The position numbers and the translations under genes are program-made. 64,000 nucleotides of DNA from Microbulbifer agarilyticus (GTDB lineage Bacteria; Pseudomonadota; Gammaproteobacteria; Pseudomonadales; Cellvibrionaceae). The stretch lies in the NCBI RefSeq assembly GCF_019800665.1, contig NZ_JAHVKO010000005.1, forward strand, positions 124,001 to 188,000. The letters are read 5' to 3'. The notes beneath the pieces are model-generated. The model did not search any database and was not told the origin of the DNA. It saw nothing but the letters and a program-made list of their open reading frames with translations. Shown here one piece after another: positions 18,102 through 26,992 of the stretch (position 1 is the stretch's first letter; every line of letters starts with the position of its first letter).

Positions 18102-18500
18102 ATGAGCAACGACCACCTGCAAAGCGTATTGGCACAGACCGCCGAGGAGCGCTTTGAATACTTTCTGGATGCCGTGGGTGAAGAACGGGAAATCTGGATT
18201 CTGATCAACAGCGACGAGCACTTCCTAAAACTGCACGGAGAGGAAGACGGCGGCTTCGAATACCTGCCCATCTGGCCCAGCAGCGACTTCGCCGAGCACT
18301 ATTCCCAAAACTGTGCCGAAGACAGCAACGACCTAACGCCCAAGAGTATTCCCCTACCCCAGTTCCTTAACCGCTGGCTACCGGGCCTGAACAAAGACGG
18401 CATCGAAGTCGGCGTCTTTCCCGGCGCCGACAACAGCGTATGGATCAGTGAGCCCAAGGATCTGGAGCAGGACCTGCGTGACGAACTGACCCGATTCTGA
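18102..18500 (+). CDS. DUF2750-family protein
   Basis: 132 residues from the ATG at 18102 (GAGAG upstream); a start at 18003 would overlap the lipoprotein gene. The sequence AEERFEYFLDAVGEEREIWI, then EYLPIWPSSDFAEHY and PLPQFLNRWLPGLNKDGIEV matches the small acidic DUF2750 family. Cytoplasmic and of unknown function. It lies 68 nt behind the lipoprotein gene and may share its transcript. Confidence 0.85.
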   Translation: MSNDHLQSVLAQTAEERFEYFLDAVGEEREIWILINSDEHFLKLHGEEDGGFEYLPIWPSSDFAEHYSQNCAEDSNDLTPKSIPLPQFLNRWLPGLNKDGIEVGVFPGADNSVWISEPKDLEQDLRDELTRF

Positions 18501-18552
18501 CTTGGCAGACTCGCCTCCCATATTCCCTCGACCAGGGCGCGAGCGACACGCC

Positions 18553-18801
18553 TCAGTGAGAGCGGTAATTCTTCGCCTGCGTATATAGCTGGTCTTTCAG
18601 CCGCGCGCGTTTGGTTTTTAGCTCTCTGAAGTGGTGGTCATCCGTCGCCACACCGCGCTCTTCCAAACCACGAATAGCCTTATCGAGCTTGTGGTAATTA
18701 TCGTGGTCGTTTTTGTACTGGATGCTGTCCTGGACCAGGTGGCGGATGCTGTCGGCGAGGTCGGGGAACTCGGTTTCGAGGACGTGGGAAGGGATAGCCA
18801 T
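18553..18801 (-). CDS. YdcH/DUF465-family small protein
   Basis: 82 residues, all helical and charged, with HHFRELKTKRARLKDQLY near the end as in the YdcH family. Family members form a short helical hairpin; no activity is known. It is convergent with the DUF2750 gene and has a perfect 16-bp palindrome about 70 nt upstream of its start. Confidence 0.85.
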   Translation of the reverse strand: MAIPSHVLETEFPDLADSIRHLVQDSIQYKNDHDNYHKLDKAIRGLEERGVATDDHHFRELKTKRARLKDQLYTQAKNYRSH

Positions 18802-18868
18802 TGATGGTGACTCCTCGTTATCAGGTCAAATACCTTCCCATTGTAGTGTCAGCATTTGCGGCAACCAG

Positions 18869-18884
18869 CTGGCAAATTTGCCAG
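18869..18884. promoter_or_regulatory. Perfect 16-bp palindrome upstream of ydcH-like gene
   Basis: CTGGCAAATTTGCCAG reads the same on both strands. It sits between the ydcH-like gene and the serine hydrolase gene, both on the minus strand, in a spot where an operator could act on the ydcH-like gene. No regulator is identified. Confidence 0.4.
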
Positions 18885-18980
18885 AGACGCAGACCTGCAG
18901 AGACCAGAAATCCTCGAGTCGTGACAAGTGTGCAATACCCCCTGCGGCCTCGCTTTCGCGTCTATTGTGCCCAAACCTGT

Positions 18981-20198
18981 TTACTCAGCATGTCGAGCGA
19001 TTTCGTTTAAAAGCCAGCGCAACGGCTGACCCTCAACCACACCAGGTATATCGGCATTCCCCAGCCACACAAACACCCCATCTGATGGCGTTATTACCAC
19101 GAGTGCCGATGTTCCTGGCAAGTAACCATCCTTTACATTGAGATGAACTGCATTTTCTGCGGTAAACGAAAAGAATGCTCGACCGAAACAGGATCTGAGC
19201 GCGGTCGAATCACATTCACCGGCACTTTCGGGCGACGCTAGATAGCCGGGATAATCCCGCAAGAGGAGCTCTCGCATCAACCGCGCGTAGGCAAGCGCAC
19301 TGCCAGACATACCTGCTGTAGCTGTTATGGCCTGATAGTCGAAATTACCGGTAAACGTCGCGCTATAAAATGGATTATTACGATAATCGCGCAGGACCTC
19401 ATCCTCTGCGTTAGCCTCTCCCACAAAACCAATACCGCGCTCTTGTAGCGAAAGCAGTCGATCCAGCGCAACCCCGACGGGCTGCCCCTCGGCTACCGCG
19501 ATCGCTTCTCCCACAAGGCAGTAATTGATGTTTTCATAGCGGCTCTGGCTACCCGGCGCAAAGTGCAAGCGCGCGTCGGCAATCTTGGTCAGGGCATGGG
19601 GGCACCATGGCTTACCGTCGCGAATAAAAATTTGATGCAGCCTCCCCACAAGACCGGCGCGATGCTCCAAGAGATGAGACAACTTGAGATTTTTAACCCG
19701 CGAATCAACTAGGGTAAGAGCGGCAGAATTATCCAGCATCGCCGACGTTACGGTTGTGTCGATCGGCAGTGTTCCCCGCCGGTCGAGCTCCAGTAACGCA
19801 GCAGATACCAGTGGCTTGGTTAAGCTCCCATAGCGAAAGCGCACATCGTCGGTCAATGCAGCAGTCGTAAAGGGAGTACCGGCCCAGCCGGTCTCACAGT
19901 GATGCTCCCGGCCCGAGCCATCAATCCAAACCAACTGGTTAGACAGTGCCCGCATTTGATAGGGAATAGTTTCCGAAAGGTGTTGAAGCCACAAGGGAGC
20001 CTGCTTGGAACAGGACTGCGGGCTCAACAACGCTTGCACAGGAAAAAGGGTGCGAAGAACTGATTGCCGATCGGCAATCCAGAAATGTGTGCCGACGGTC
20101 AGGGTAAGGACGGCCACAATCAGTAGTGCCAAGTCGCGTTTTCGGCGAGAAAACTTTCGCAACAACTGAGTGGAAGTGAGGGACAAAAAGGAGTGCAT
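18981..20198 (-). CDS. Membrane-anchored serine hydrolase, class C beta-lactamase family
   Basis: 405 residues. A basic N-terminus (RRKRDLALLIVAVLTL) leads into one membrane helix (about 23-40), so the catalytic domain faces the periplasm. The SxxK motif is RYGSLTKPLV with Ser125 and Lys128; a YxN-type motif is RYENINYCLVGEA. The family covers class C beta-lactamases, esterases and peptidoglycan DD-peptidases, so the substrate is open. It lies 76 nt downstream of pilA on the same strand, with a strong hairpin between. Confidence 0.85.
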   Translation of the reverse strand: MHSFLSLTSTQLLRKFSRRKRDLALLIVAVLTLTVGTHFWIADRQSVLRTLFPVQALLSPQSCSKQAPLWLQHLSETIPYQMRALSNQLVWIDGSGREHHCETGWAGTPFTTAALTDDVRFRYGSLTKPLVSAALLELDRRGTLPIDTTVTSAMLDNSAALTLVDSRVKNLKLSHLLEHRAGLVGRLHQIFIRDGKPWCPHALTKIADARLHFAPGSQSRYENINYCLVGEAIAVAEGQPVGVALDRLLSLQERGIGFVGEANAEDEVLRDYRNNPFYSATFTGNFDYQAITATAGMSGSALAYARLMRELLLRDYPGYLASPESAGECDSTALRSCFGRAFFSFTAENAVHLNVKDGYLPGTSALVVITPSDGVFVWLGNADIPGVVEGQPLRWLLNEIARHAE

Positions 20199-20220
20199 TA
20201 ACTAGCCAGCACGAACGAAT

Positions 20221-20240
20221 GACGCCCCGATTGGGGCGTC
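20221..20240 (-). terminator. Hairpin downstream of pilA
   Basis: GACGCCCC / GGGGCGTC with a 4-nt loop, located 35 nt after the pilA stop and 23 nt before the hydrolase start. The strand after the stem has only a weak T-tract, so it may be a partial terminator or a 3' stabilising stem that gives high pilin mRNA relative to the hydrolase. Confidence 0.5.
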
Positions 20241-20274
20241 ATCAATAAGCAGAGACGGACAGTCCGCCAAATAC

Positions 20275-20739
20275 TTAAGGGGTAGTGGTGCCGCCACCAG
20301 TGCCGCCAGCTGCAGTAGTAGCACAGCCAACCGGCTGATACTTGGTATCAACAGTAGTGGAGCAAGACCAGGTGCCATTGGCATCACGGTTCCAGGTCAG
20401 GCCTTTACCGTTGATAGAGGCTGCAGAGTTACCGCCAAAAGTCGCCGCAAGAGAAGCGGTATTCGCAGTCAGGTCAATGGTGGCAGTGAGGCCAGTTTGC
20501 AGGGTCGCACCCAGCAGATTACTGTCGTTCCAGCCAAAGTCGCAAGCGGTGTCCGCAAGACCGTCCATCATGCAGGTTTCAGTCACGGTACGCAGTGCAC
20601 CTACTTCACCCATTACACGGCTAACCTGAGACTTGGAAATGTAGTTCTGATACTGCGGGATCGCTACCGCGGCCAGAATACCGATGATCGCAACAACGAT
20701 CATCAATTCAATAAGAGTAAAACCCTGTTGCTTTTTCAT
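20275..20739 (-). CDS. pilA: Type IV major pilin
   Basis: 154 residues from the ATG at 20739 (GGAG upstream). It has the class III prepilin signal [20 protein letters not shown]: cleavage between Gly6 and Phe7, with Glu5 of the mature protein. The globular part has two cysteines ([11 protein letters not shown]) and a pair near the end (WSCS, GCAT), plausibly a D-loop disulfide. The C-terminus runs into a low-complexity Gly/Thr tail ([10 protein letters not shown]). PilA polymerises into the pilus fibre used in twitching and attachment. It is divergent from pilBCD, as in many gammaproteobacteria. Confidence 0.95.
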   Translation of the reverse strand: MKKQQGFTLIELMIVVAIIGILAAVAIPQYQNYISKSQVSRVMGEVGALRTVTETCMMDGLADTACDFGWNDSNLLGATLQTGLTATIDLTANTASLAATFGGNSAASINGKGLTWNRDANGTWSCSTTVDTKYQPVGCATTAAGGTGGGTTTP

Positions 20740-21161
20740 TGTAACCGTCTCCATACAGACTGTTGTTTTTAGACGAAATCCCGTGAGGAAGTCGGCAGTT
20801 ACAATACAGGGATTGTGGCAAAACGCGCAAGCGAGAAAGCCCACGATAAAGCTGGTAATGAGAAATATTTCCTGCCAGCACCGAACAACTCACAGCCAAT
20901 CAGTACACTTTTCACCCAGAAGACACCTTCTAGTGACACATATTGTCAGTGGGTCGTTTGTTCGTTATGCCAAGACCGCAACAATCGCCACCTCAGTTCA
21001 CAGTATTCTTGAGCTTTATCACTTAAGGCTGTGATGCAATTAGCTTTTCAGTATTTGGCGGTCAGCAGGGAATTCGCTATATTGGTGCGCTGGCGTATAA
21101 GCTCAGTAAACCGCCAACAAAACAGAACAAAAAATGCACAACAACGCACGAATTGATCTCC
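20740..21161. other. Divergent pilA / pilB intergenic region
   Basis: About 420 bases between the pilA and pilB starts without a credible gene. It should hold both promoters. I looked for the sigma-54 element that drives pilA in Pseudomonas; CTGGCAGG around 20872-20879 resembles a -24 half but its -12 partner is poor, so I do not call it. No hairpin or repeat stands out. Confidence 0.5.
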
Positions 21162-22874
21162 ATGAGTAGCCCCCCCCTGAGTGGACTGGCCAAGCGCCTA
21201 GTCATTGATAAAGCCATTGACGAGCCCACCGCGCAGTCTGCCATCAAAGCCGCTAAACGTGAGCGACAAAGTTTTGCCCAACATGCTGTTGAGGCGAAGC
21301 TGATCAAAAGCCGCGAACTGGCAAATATTGCCAGTCAGGCATTTGGCTCACCGCTTTTCGACCTATCGAGCTACAACTTCGACTTGCTGCCAAAAGATGT
21401 GCTGAGCGAAAAGCTGATTACCAAGCATTTTGCCTTGCCTCTATACAAGCGCGCCAACCGCTTGTTTGTGGCCGTAGCCGACCCCACGAACTTGGCCGGG
21501 TTAGATGAAATTAACTTCAATACTGGCCTGAATACCGAAGCGGTATTGGTGGAGACCGACAAGCTCACAAAAGCGATCGAAAGCTACCTGAATAATAGTG
21601 GTGATATTGGCGGTGGTCTTCAGGGCCTGGACGATGAAGGTCTGGACAGCCTGGACGTCGAAGGTAACGAACAGGCATCCGACGACGACAACGACGTTGG
21701 GGGGGACGAGGCACCTGTTGTACGTTTTGTGAACAAGGTTTTACTGGACGCAATACGTACAGGGGCATCCGACATCCATTTTGAACCCTATGAGAAGACA
21801 TACCGGGTACGCCTACGCACCGACGGCGTGCTGCACGAGGTGGCGCGCCCGCCAATTCAGCTCGCAACTCGAATTTCGGCACGCCTCAAGGTCATGTCGA
21901 AAATGGATATTTCCGAGCGTCGCGTACCCCAGGACGGCCGAATAAAGATGAAGCTGTCCAAAACAAAAGCCATCGACTTCCGGGTCAACAGTCTCCCCAC
22001 CCTGTGGGGGGAAAAGATTGTACTGCGTATTCTCGACCCTTCTTCCGCCAAGCTCGGCATTGATGCTTTGGGGTATGAAGAGGACCAAAAGCAAATTTAT
22101 CTAGATGCCCTCGCGCAGCCGCAGGGCATGATTCTGGTAACCGGACCTACCGGTTCTGGTAAAACTGTATCCCTATATACCGGGCTAAACATTCTAAATA
22201 CCCCCGAGCGCAATATCTCCACAGCGGAAGACCCAGTGGAGATCAACCTGGAGGGAATCAATCAGGTCAATGTTTCGAACAAAGTCGGCCTCAACTTTGC
22301 CGAGGCATTGCGTTCGTTCCTCCGTCAGGATCCGGATATTGTCATGGTCGGCGAAATCCGGGATCTGGAGACCGCAGAGATTGCCATCAAGGCTGCGCAA
22401 ACAGGCCACTTGGTTCTGTCCACGCTCCACACCAATTCCGCCCCAGAAACCCTGACTCGCTTGATGAATATGGGTGTTCCCACGTTCAATATTGCCACTT
22501 CCGTCAGCGTTATTATCGCCCAGCGTCTAGCACGACGACTTTGTGGGGAATGTAAGAAGCCCGCGCAATTGCCAGACGAAGTATTAGCCGATGAAGGGTT
22601 TGATGCAGTAAACATTCCTAAATCTGAGTGGCAAGTCTACCAGCCGGTAGGCTGCGAGCACTGCTCCAAAGGCTATAAGGGGCGCGTAGGTGTGTATGAA
22701 GTGGTTCGCATCACCGATGGAATCTCGAGAATTATAATGGAAGGGGGTAACTCCATTCAGATCGCCGACCAGGCAAAAAAAGAAGGTTTCAACAACCTCA
22801 GGGTATCCGCATTGCGCAAAGTGGTAATGGGGGTTACCAGCCTTGAAGAGGCCAATCGGGTTACCAAAGACTAA
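21162..22874 (+). CDS. pilB: Type IV pilus extension ATPase
   Basis: 570 residues from the ATG at 21162; a TTG 9 nt earlier is the alternative. An N-terminal MshEN-like domain (about 1-150) precedes the GspE/PilB ATPase: Walker A GPTGSGKT, Asp box (EDPVEINLEGI), Walker B (IVMVGEIRDLETAE) and His box (GHLVLSTLHTN). A tetracysteine zinc site follows (CGECKK and CEHC). It powers pilin polymerisation at the inner membrane. It heads the pilBCD-coaE-yacG set. Confidence 0.96.
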   Translation: MSSPPLSGLAKRLVIDKAIDEPTAQSAIKAAKRERQSFAQHAVEAKLIKSRELANIASQAFGSPLFDLSSYNFDLLPKDVLSEKLITKHFALPLYKRANRLFVAVADPTNLAGLDEINFNTGLNTEAVLVETDKLTKAIESYLNNSGDIGGGLQGLDDEGLDSLDVEGNEQASDDDNDVGGDEAPVVRFVNKVLLDAIRTGASDIHFEPYEKTYRVRLRTDGVLHEVARPPIQLATRISARLKVMSKMDISERRVPQDGRIKMKLSKTKAIDFRVNSLPTLWGEKIVLRILDPSSAKLGIDALGYEEDQKQIYLDALAQPQGMILVTGPTGSGKTVSLYTGLNILNTPERNISTAEDPVEINLEGINQVNVSNKVGLNFAEALRSFLRQDPDIVMVGEIRDLETAEIAIKAAQTGHLVLSTLHTNSAPETLTRLMNMGVPTFNIATSVSVIIAQRLARRLCGECKKPAQLPDEVLADEGFDAVNIPKSEWQVYQPVGCEHCSKGYKGRVGVYEVVRITDGISRIIMEGGNSIQIADQAKKEGFNNLRVSALRKVVMGVTSLEEANRVTKD

Positions 22875-22933
22875 TAACATTCCGAATACCTATGGAGCCC
22901 CGGCTCCCATCGAAATAAAAACGGGTAAATAGT

Positions 22934-24148
22934 ATGGCTACTGCCGCAGCGTCAGTCGCATATATATATAAAGGCGTTGACTCCAAGGGACAGAAGGTTG
23001 AAGGGGAAATCAACGGGACGACCCCAGCCCTCGTCAAAGCTCAGTTGCGCAGACAGGGCATTATCGCCAATAGAGTTCAAAAAAAGCCCAAACCTCTTTT
23101 TGGTGGCAAAAAGAAAATTACACCCGGTGATATCGCTCTATTTACCAGGCAGTTAGCCACGATGATGAAGGCTGGGGTACCACTGGTTCAAAGTTTCGAA
23201 ATTGTCGCCGACGGTTCTGACAATGATGGAATTAAAGAGCTCATTTTAAAAATCAAAGATGAGGTCGCCTCGGGAACCGCGTTCGCGGATGCGCTACGTA
23301 AACACCCGCTTTACTTCGACGATCTGTTTTGCAATCTCGTTGCGTCTGGCGAGCAATCTGGCGCACTCGAAACCATGCTGGATCGAATCGCCACCTACAA
23401 AGAAAAGACCGAGTCGCTGAAAAAGAAAATAAAGAAAGCGATGACCTATCCGGTGGCAGTAATCGTGGTCGCCGTTGTTGTAACAGCCATTCTCCTGGTG
23501 AAAGTTGTTCCCCAGTTCGCCTCCACGTTTGCGGGATTTGGTGCAGACCTACCTGCATTCACGTTATTTGTACTAGGCATCTCCGAGTGGATGCAAGAGT
23601 ATTGGTTAATTACTTTCGTAAGCCTGCTGATCGGTGTCGGTGGTTTGGTGGAGCTCAAAAAGCGCAACAAGAAGTTTGCAGAGTCTTTAGATCGATTAAT
23701 ACTGAAACTGCCTATTTTGGGGGTTATCACATACAACTCGATTGCCGCACGGTATGCGCGCACGCTTTCTACAACGTTCGCTGCCGGTGTTCCGCTAATT
23801 GACGCCCTGAAATCCGTCGCTGGTGCCACAGGCAACGTTGTTTACGAAGAGGCCACGCTAAAAATCCGCGACTCCGTGGCAACAGGTATCCCTTTAAATG
23901 CCGCAATGAGTCAATCCGGCTTGTACCCAAATATGTTGGTACAAATGGCAGCCATTGGCGAAGAGTCTGGCGCACTTGATGACATGTTGAGCAAAGCGGC
24001 AGACTTCTATGAAGAGGCCGTAGACAACCTAGTAGACAACCTGACCACACTGCTAGAACCGATGATTATGGCTGTCCTCGGGGTTCTCGTCGGTGGCCTT
24101 CTCGTCGCCATGTACCTGCCAATCTTTAACTTGGGTAACGTTATCTAA
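22934..24148 (+). CDS. pilC: Type IV pilus inner-membrane platform protein
   Basis: 404 residues with two GspF domains, each ending in hydrophobic segments. Family motifs include FTRQLATMMKAGVPLVQSFE and VASGEQSGALETMLDRIA, repeated as IGEESGALDDMLSKAADFY in the second domain. PilC transmits the ATPase motion of PilB to the growing pilus. The gene lies 59 nt after pilB and 2 nt before pilD. Confidence 0.96.
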   Translation: MATAAASVAYIYKGVDSKGQKVEGEINGTTPALVKAQLRRQGIIANRVQKKPKPLFGGKKKITPGDIALFTRQLATMMKAGVPLVQSFEIVADGSDNDGIKELILKIKDEVASGTAFADALRKHPLYFDDLFCNLVASGEQSGALETMLDRIATYKEKTESLKKKIKKAMTYPVAVIVVAVVVTAILLVKVVPQFASTFAGFGADLPAFTLFVLGISEWMQEYWLITFVSLLIGVGGLVELKKRNKKFAESLDRLILKLPILGVITYNSIAARYARTLSTTFAAGVPLIDALKSVAGATGNVVYEEATLKIRDSVATGIPLNAAMSQSGLYPNMLVQMAAIGEESGALDDMLSKAADFYEEAVDNLVDNLTTLLEPMIMAVLGVLVGGLLVAMYLPIFNLGNVI

Positions 24149-24150
24149 GT

Positions 24151-25035
24151 ATGTCCATCTACCTAGCTTCCCACCCAGCGCTGCTTATTGGCAGCGCTTT
24201 TATTTTAGGCCTGCTAATCGGCAGCTTCCTGAATGTTGTTATCCATCGCCTGCCTATCATGATGGAGCGGGAGTATCAGCGGGATTTCTATGCTTACTTT
24301 GACAAGACGCCAACTGCGGAAGAAAAGAAGCTGCTGGGCCAGACTTATAACCTGATTCTCCCCCACTCCCACTGCCCCAGCTGCGATCGGGAAATCAAAC
24401 CCTGGCAGAACATTCCCGTCATCAGCTACCTGCTGCTGGGCGGTAAATGTGGCAATTGCGGCACAGCTATTTCCAAGCGCTACCCGCTGGTGGAGCTGGC
24501 AACCGGTATTTTGACTGCAATTGTGGTTTGGCAGCTGGGCTTTACCTGGCAAGCGCTGGCCGGGGTAGTGTTTACCTGGGCGTTGGTGGCACTAACCGGA
24601 ATCGATTTTGACAAGCAACTGCTGCCCGACAGCATCACCCTGCCGCTATTATGGGCAGGCCTGCTGATCAACCTATGGGGTGTGTTCGCACCACTGCAGG
24701 ATGCGGTGATCGGGGCGATTGCCGGGTATCTAGTGCTGTGGAGCATTTTCCATGTCTTCAAGCTGGTTACCGGCAAGGAAGGTATGGGGGCAGGAGACTT
24801 TAAGATTCTGGCTGCCATCGGCGCCTGGTTTGGCTGGCAGGTGCTGCCACTGGTGATCCTGCTATCTGCCGCGGTAGGTGCCCTGGCGGGTATTCTGTGG
24901 ACGCTGATTTCCGGGCGTGACAAAAACCTGCCAATCGCCTTCGGTCCCTACCTCGCGGGCGCGGCGTGGATTGCCATGCTTTGGGGCGAGCAGATTATGG
25001 GCTGGTATTTCCGCCTATCCGGAATGAGCAGCTAA
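24151..25035 (+). CDS. pilD: Prepilin peptidase / N-methyltransferase
   Basis: 294 residues. The N-terminal zinc-binding domain shows paired CxxC motifs (CPSCDRE and CGNCGTAISKRYP). The aspartyl protease Asp residues are in TGIDFDKQLLPD and GMGAGDFKILAAIG, within about eight membrane helices. PilD cleaves prepilin leaders, here PilA, and methylates the new N-terminus. Start codon lies 2 nt after the pilC stop, so translation is probably coupled. Confidence 0.96.
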   Translation: MSIYLASHPALLIGSAFILGLLIGSFLNVVIHRLPIMMEREYQRDFYAYFDKTPTAEEKKLLGQTYNLILPHSHCPSCDREIKPWQNIPVISYLLLGGKCGNCGTAISKRYPLVELATGILTAIVVWQLGFTWQALAGVVFTWALVALTGIDFDKQLLPDSITLPLLWAGLLINLWGVFAPLQDAVIGAIAGYLVLWSIFHVFKLVTGKEGMGAGDFKILAAIGAWFGWQVLPLVILLSAAVGALAGILWTLISGRDKNLPIAFGPYLAGAAWIAMLWGEQIMGWYFRLSGMSS

Positions 25036-25038
25036 AGC

Positions 25039-25653
25039 ATGCTTATTGTCGGGCTGACCGGTGGAATCGGCAGCGGCAAATCTGCTGCGGCGGTGCGCTT
25101 TCGCCATCACGGCGTTAACGTAGTAGACGCAGATATCGCTGCACGTGTGGTGGTTGAGCCCGGACGCCCGGCGCTCGCTGCCATTGCCAAACACTTCGGT
25201 ACAGGCATACTGCTAAAAAATGGGGAGCTGGACCGCGCTGCTCTGCGCAAGCAAGTTTTCGACAATCCCAAAGAGCGGCGCTGGCTGGAACAGCTGACCC
25301 ATCCTCTAATTCGAGAAGAAATCATTTCCTCTCTTACAGCTAGCGCAGAAACCCATAGCGCGCCTTACGCCATTCTCGAGTCGCCACTGCTAATTGAATC
25401 CGGCCAAGTCGAGCTGGTGCAGCGGGTGTGTGTGGTCGATATTCCCGAAGAATTGCAGCTATCCCGAGCCACAGCGCGGGACAGCAACTCGGCAGCGCAG
25501 ATACGCAAAATCATGGCCGCACAGCTCCCGCGCGCTGAACGATGTGCACAGGCACACGATATTTTGGATAATAGTGGCTCTTTAGAAGCCCTGAACGCTC
25601 AGGTGGATGTGCTGCACACACAGTACGTCCAGCTGGCGACGAAACCGGAATAG
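25039..25653 (+). CDS. coaE: Dephospho-CoA kinase
   Basis: 204 residues. P-loop GLTGGIGSGKSAAA is at the N-terminus, with the conserved VVDADIAAR and the lid/CoA-binding segment RRWLEQLTHPLIREEI. It phosphorylates the 3'-OH of dephospho-CoA, the last step of CoA synthesis. It starts 3 nt after pilD, the usual pilBCD-coaE arrangement in gammaproteobacteria. Confidence 0.95.
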   Translation: MLIVGLTGGIGSGKSAAAVRFRHHGVNVVDADIAARVVVEPGRPALAAIAKHFGTGILLKNGELDRAALRKQVFDNPKERRWLEQLTHPLIREEIISSLTASAETHSAPYAILESPLLIESGQVELVQRVCVVDIPEELQLSRATARDSNSAAQIRKIMAAQLPRAERCAQAHDILDNSGSLEALNAQVDVLHTQYVQLATKPE

Positions 25654-25662
25654 CCGTTATCC

Positions 25663-25884
25663 ATGTCCGATCATTCTTCCCCAGACAAGCCAACCGTGCC
25701 CTGCCCTACCTGCAAAAAGCCAATGGAGTGGAGCGCCACCAACCCGCACCGCCCATTTTGCTGTGAGCGCTGCAAGCTGATCGATCTAGGTGAGTGGGCC
25801 AGCGAGGGACACAAGATTCCCGGCCAGCCAGCGTTTGACGATGTAATGAGCGAAGACCTGGATCCCACCAAGACCCGCCATTAA
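25663..25884 (+). CDS. yacG: DNA gyrase inhibitor YacG (zinc-binding)
   Basis: 73 residues. Four zinc ligands: [10 protein letters not shown] near the start and [15 protein letters not shown] in the middle. In E. coli the protein binds GyrB and blocks DNA binding. It follows coaE by 9 nt, completing the conserved set. The next gene, on the other strand, ends 10 nt downstream. Confidence 0.94.
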   Translation: MSDHSSPDKPTVPCPTCKKPMEWSATNPHRPFCCERCKLIDLGEWASEGHKIPGQPAFDDVMSEDLDPTKTRH

Positions 25885-25894
25885 GCACATTTGT

Positions 25895-26992
25895 TTACTT
25901 ATCCACAGGGGCCGGTAACTCTGCCACTCCCCTGCATCCGGCCATTGAAGCATCTTCGATACTCGCCGAACCGATAGCCAGACATTCGGAAAGTGGGCGC
26001 GGCCGAATACGTTGATCGATAAATCGAGCAACCTCGGCCTTCGGCGCACGCTGATCTGCACCTGAGGGTTTGGAATTATCAGTAAACTCCAAGCCACTCC
26101 ACATATAAAGAGTGTGCTTGGCCTGCATCACAAAGTCGGTTGAAACGCCAGGAAGTGGGTATCCCCCAACTTGGTCCCTCACACTGCTCCGCTCAGCTTC
26201 AGCAACATCGGATAGACGGACGACCATCGTATCCATCACACGCTCCATTAACTCACGGTAATTTGTAGTGGGGGAGCGCTGTGCCTGTCGGTAAGGATTT
26301 CCGGCATTTTGCAACCATTGATTCACCATAAAGTGCCCTAGCAAGCATTGATTGTGGCCGATTGGACTCAACCAAAAAAAGTCATGCGGACCACTCCACA
26401 AAGGCTGAGTTTCAAAATACAACCACTCTGTGCCGTTTCGACTCAGCCACTGACTATTGATAGGTGATAGGTAATTTGGCCAACAGTACTTGGTAAGATC
26501 AAAAGGGTTCCGATCTTCATTGTGCCCAGCATGATATCTCCCAATGTCTGTAGTGTTGTGCAGACGCTCAACAAGGCCGACCATCGTCGAGTGAGTAAAT
26601 AGACTCTGATTGACGGGAAGATCCTTCACGTTTAGCACGCTCAATCGCAAAACTAAATCACCTAAAGTCTCCCCATCTAAAAACGGTCGGCCAGTAAAAC
26701 TCCAACCGCTGAGCCAGATTAGCGCATCCTGAATACCACCCTCGCTTTCGGATTTTTCGTAAGGCCGATAGATTGCGGGATCACTCAGATCAAAAGCATC
26801 AGGCTGCTCTTCCAGCTCACTGCGTCCGCGTAGTGGCAGTCGCAAGACCGGTGCTGATAACTGTACTTGGGTCCCAGACACACTCTTGTGTACCGTCCGT
26901 AAACGTTTCCAGTCCGGGCCCTTTGGGTTCTTTTCATTTCCAAAAAACATTGATCTCATACCTAGCCGGGTTTGCGGAGTCGATTCAGCCAT
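25895..26992 (-). CDS. Unrecognised protein, second gene of an accessory pair
   Basis: 365 residues, soluble, no signal peptide. Visible features: a Trp-rich core (IWLSGWSFTGRPFLDGETLG, EWLYFETQPLWSGPHDFFWL) and a polar C-terminus. I do not recognise a family. The start is uncertain: the ATG at 26992 overlaps the upstream gene by 31 nt, and an ATG at 26959 lies just past that gene's stop; neither has a clear ribosome site. The overlap implies that the two genes are co-expressed and work together. The pair lies between conserved housekeeping genes and looks less GC-rich than them, which suggests acquisition. A toxin/immunity or secretion effector/partner arrangement is conceivable but unproven. 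Confidence 0.65.
   Translation of the reverse strand: MAESTPQTRLGMRSMFFGNEKNPKGPDWKRLRTVHKSVSGTQVQLSAPVLRLPLRGRSELEEQPDAFDLSDPAIYRPYEKSESEGGIQDALIWLSGWSFTGRPFLDGETLGDLVLRLSVLNVKDLPVNQSLFTHSTMVGLVERLHNTTDIGRYHAGHNEDRNPFDLTKYCWPNYLSPINSQWLSRNGTEWLYFETQPLWSGPHDFFWLSPIGHNQCLLGHFMVNQWLQNAGNPYRQAQRSPTTNYRELMERVMDTMVVRLSDVAEAERSSVRDQVGGYPLPGVSTDFVMQAKHTLYMWSGLEFTDNSKPSGADQRAPKAEVARFIDQRIRPRPLSECLAIGSASIEDASMAGCRGVAELPAPVDK

Noticed and set aside
20860..20890. Possible sigma-54 promoter for pilA
   Set aside because: CTGGCAGG gives a plausible -24 but there is no GC at the -12 distance.
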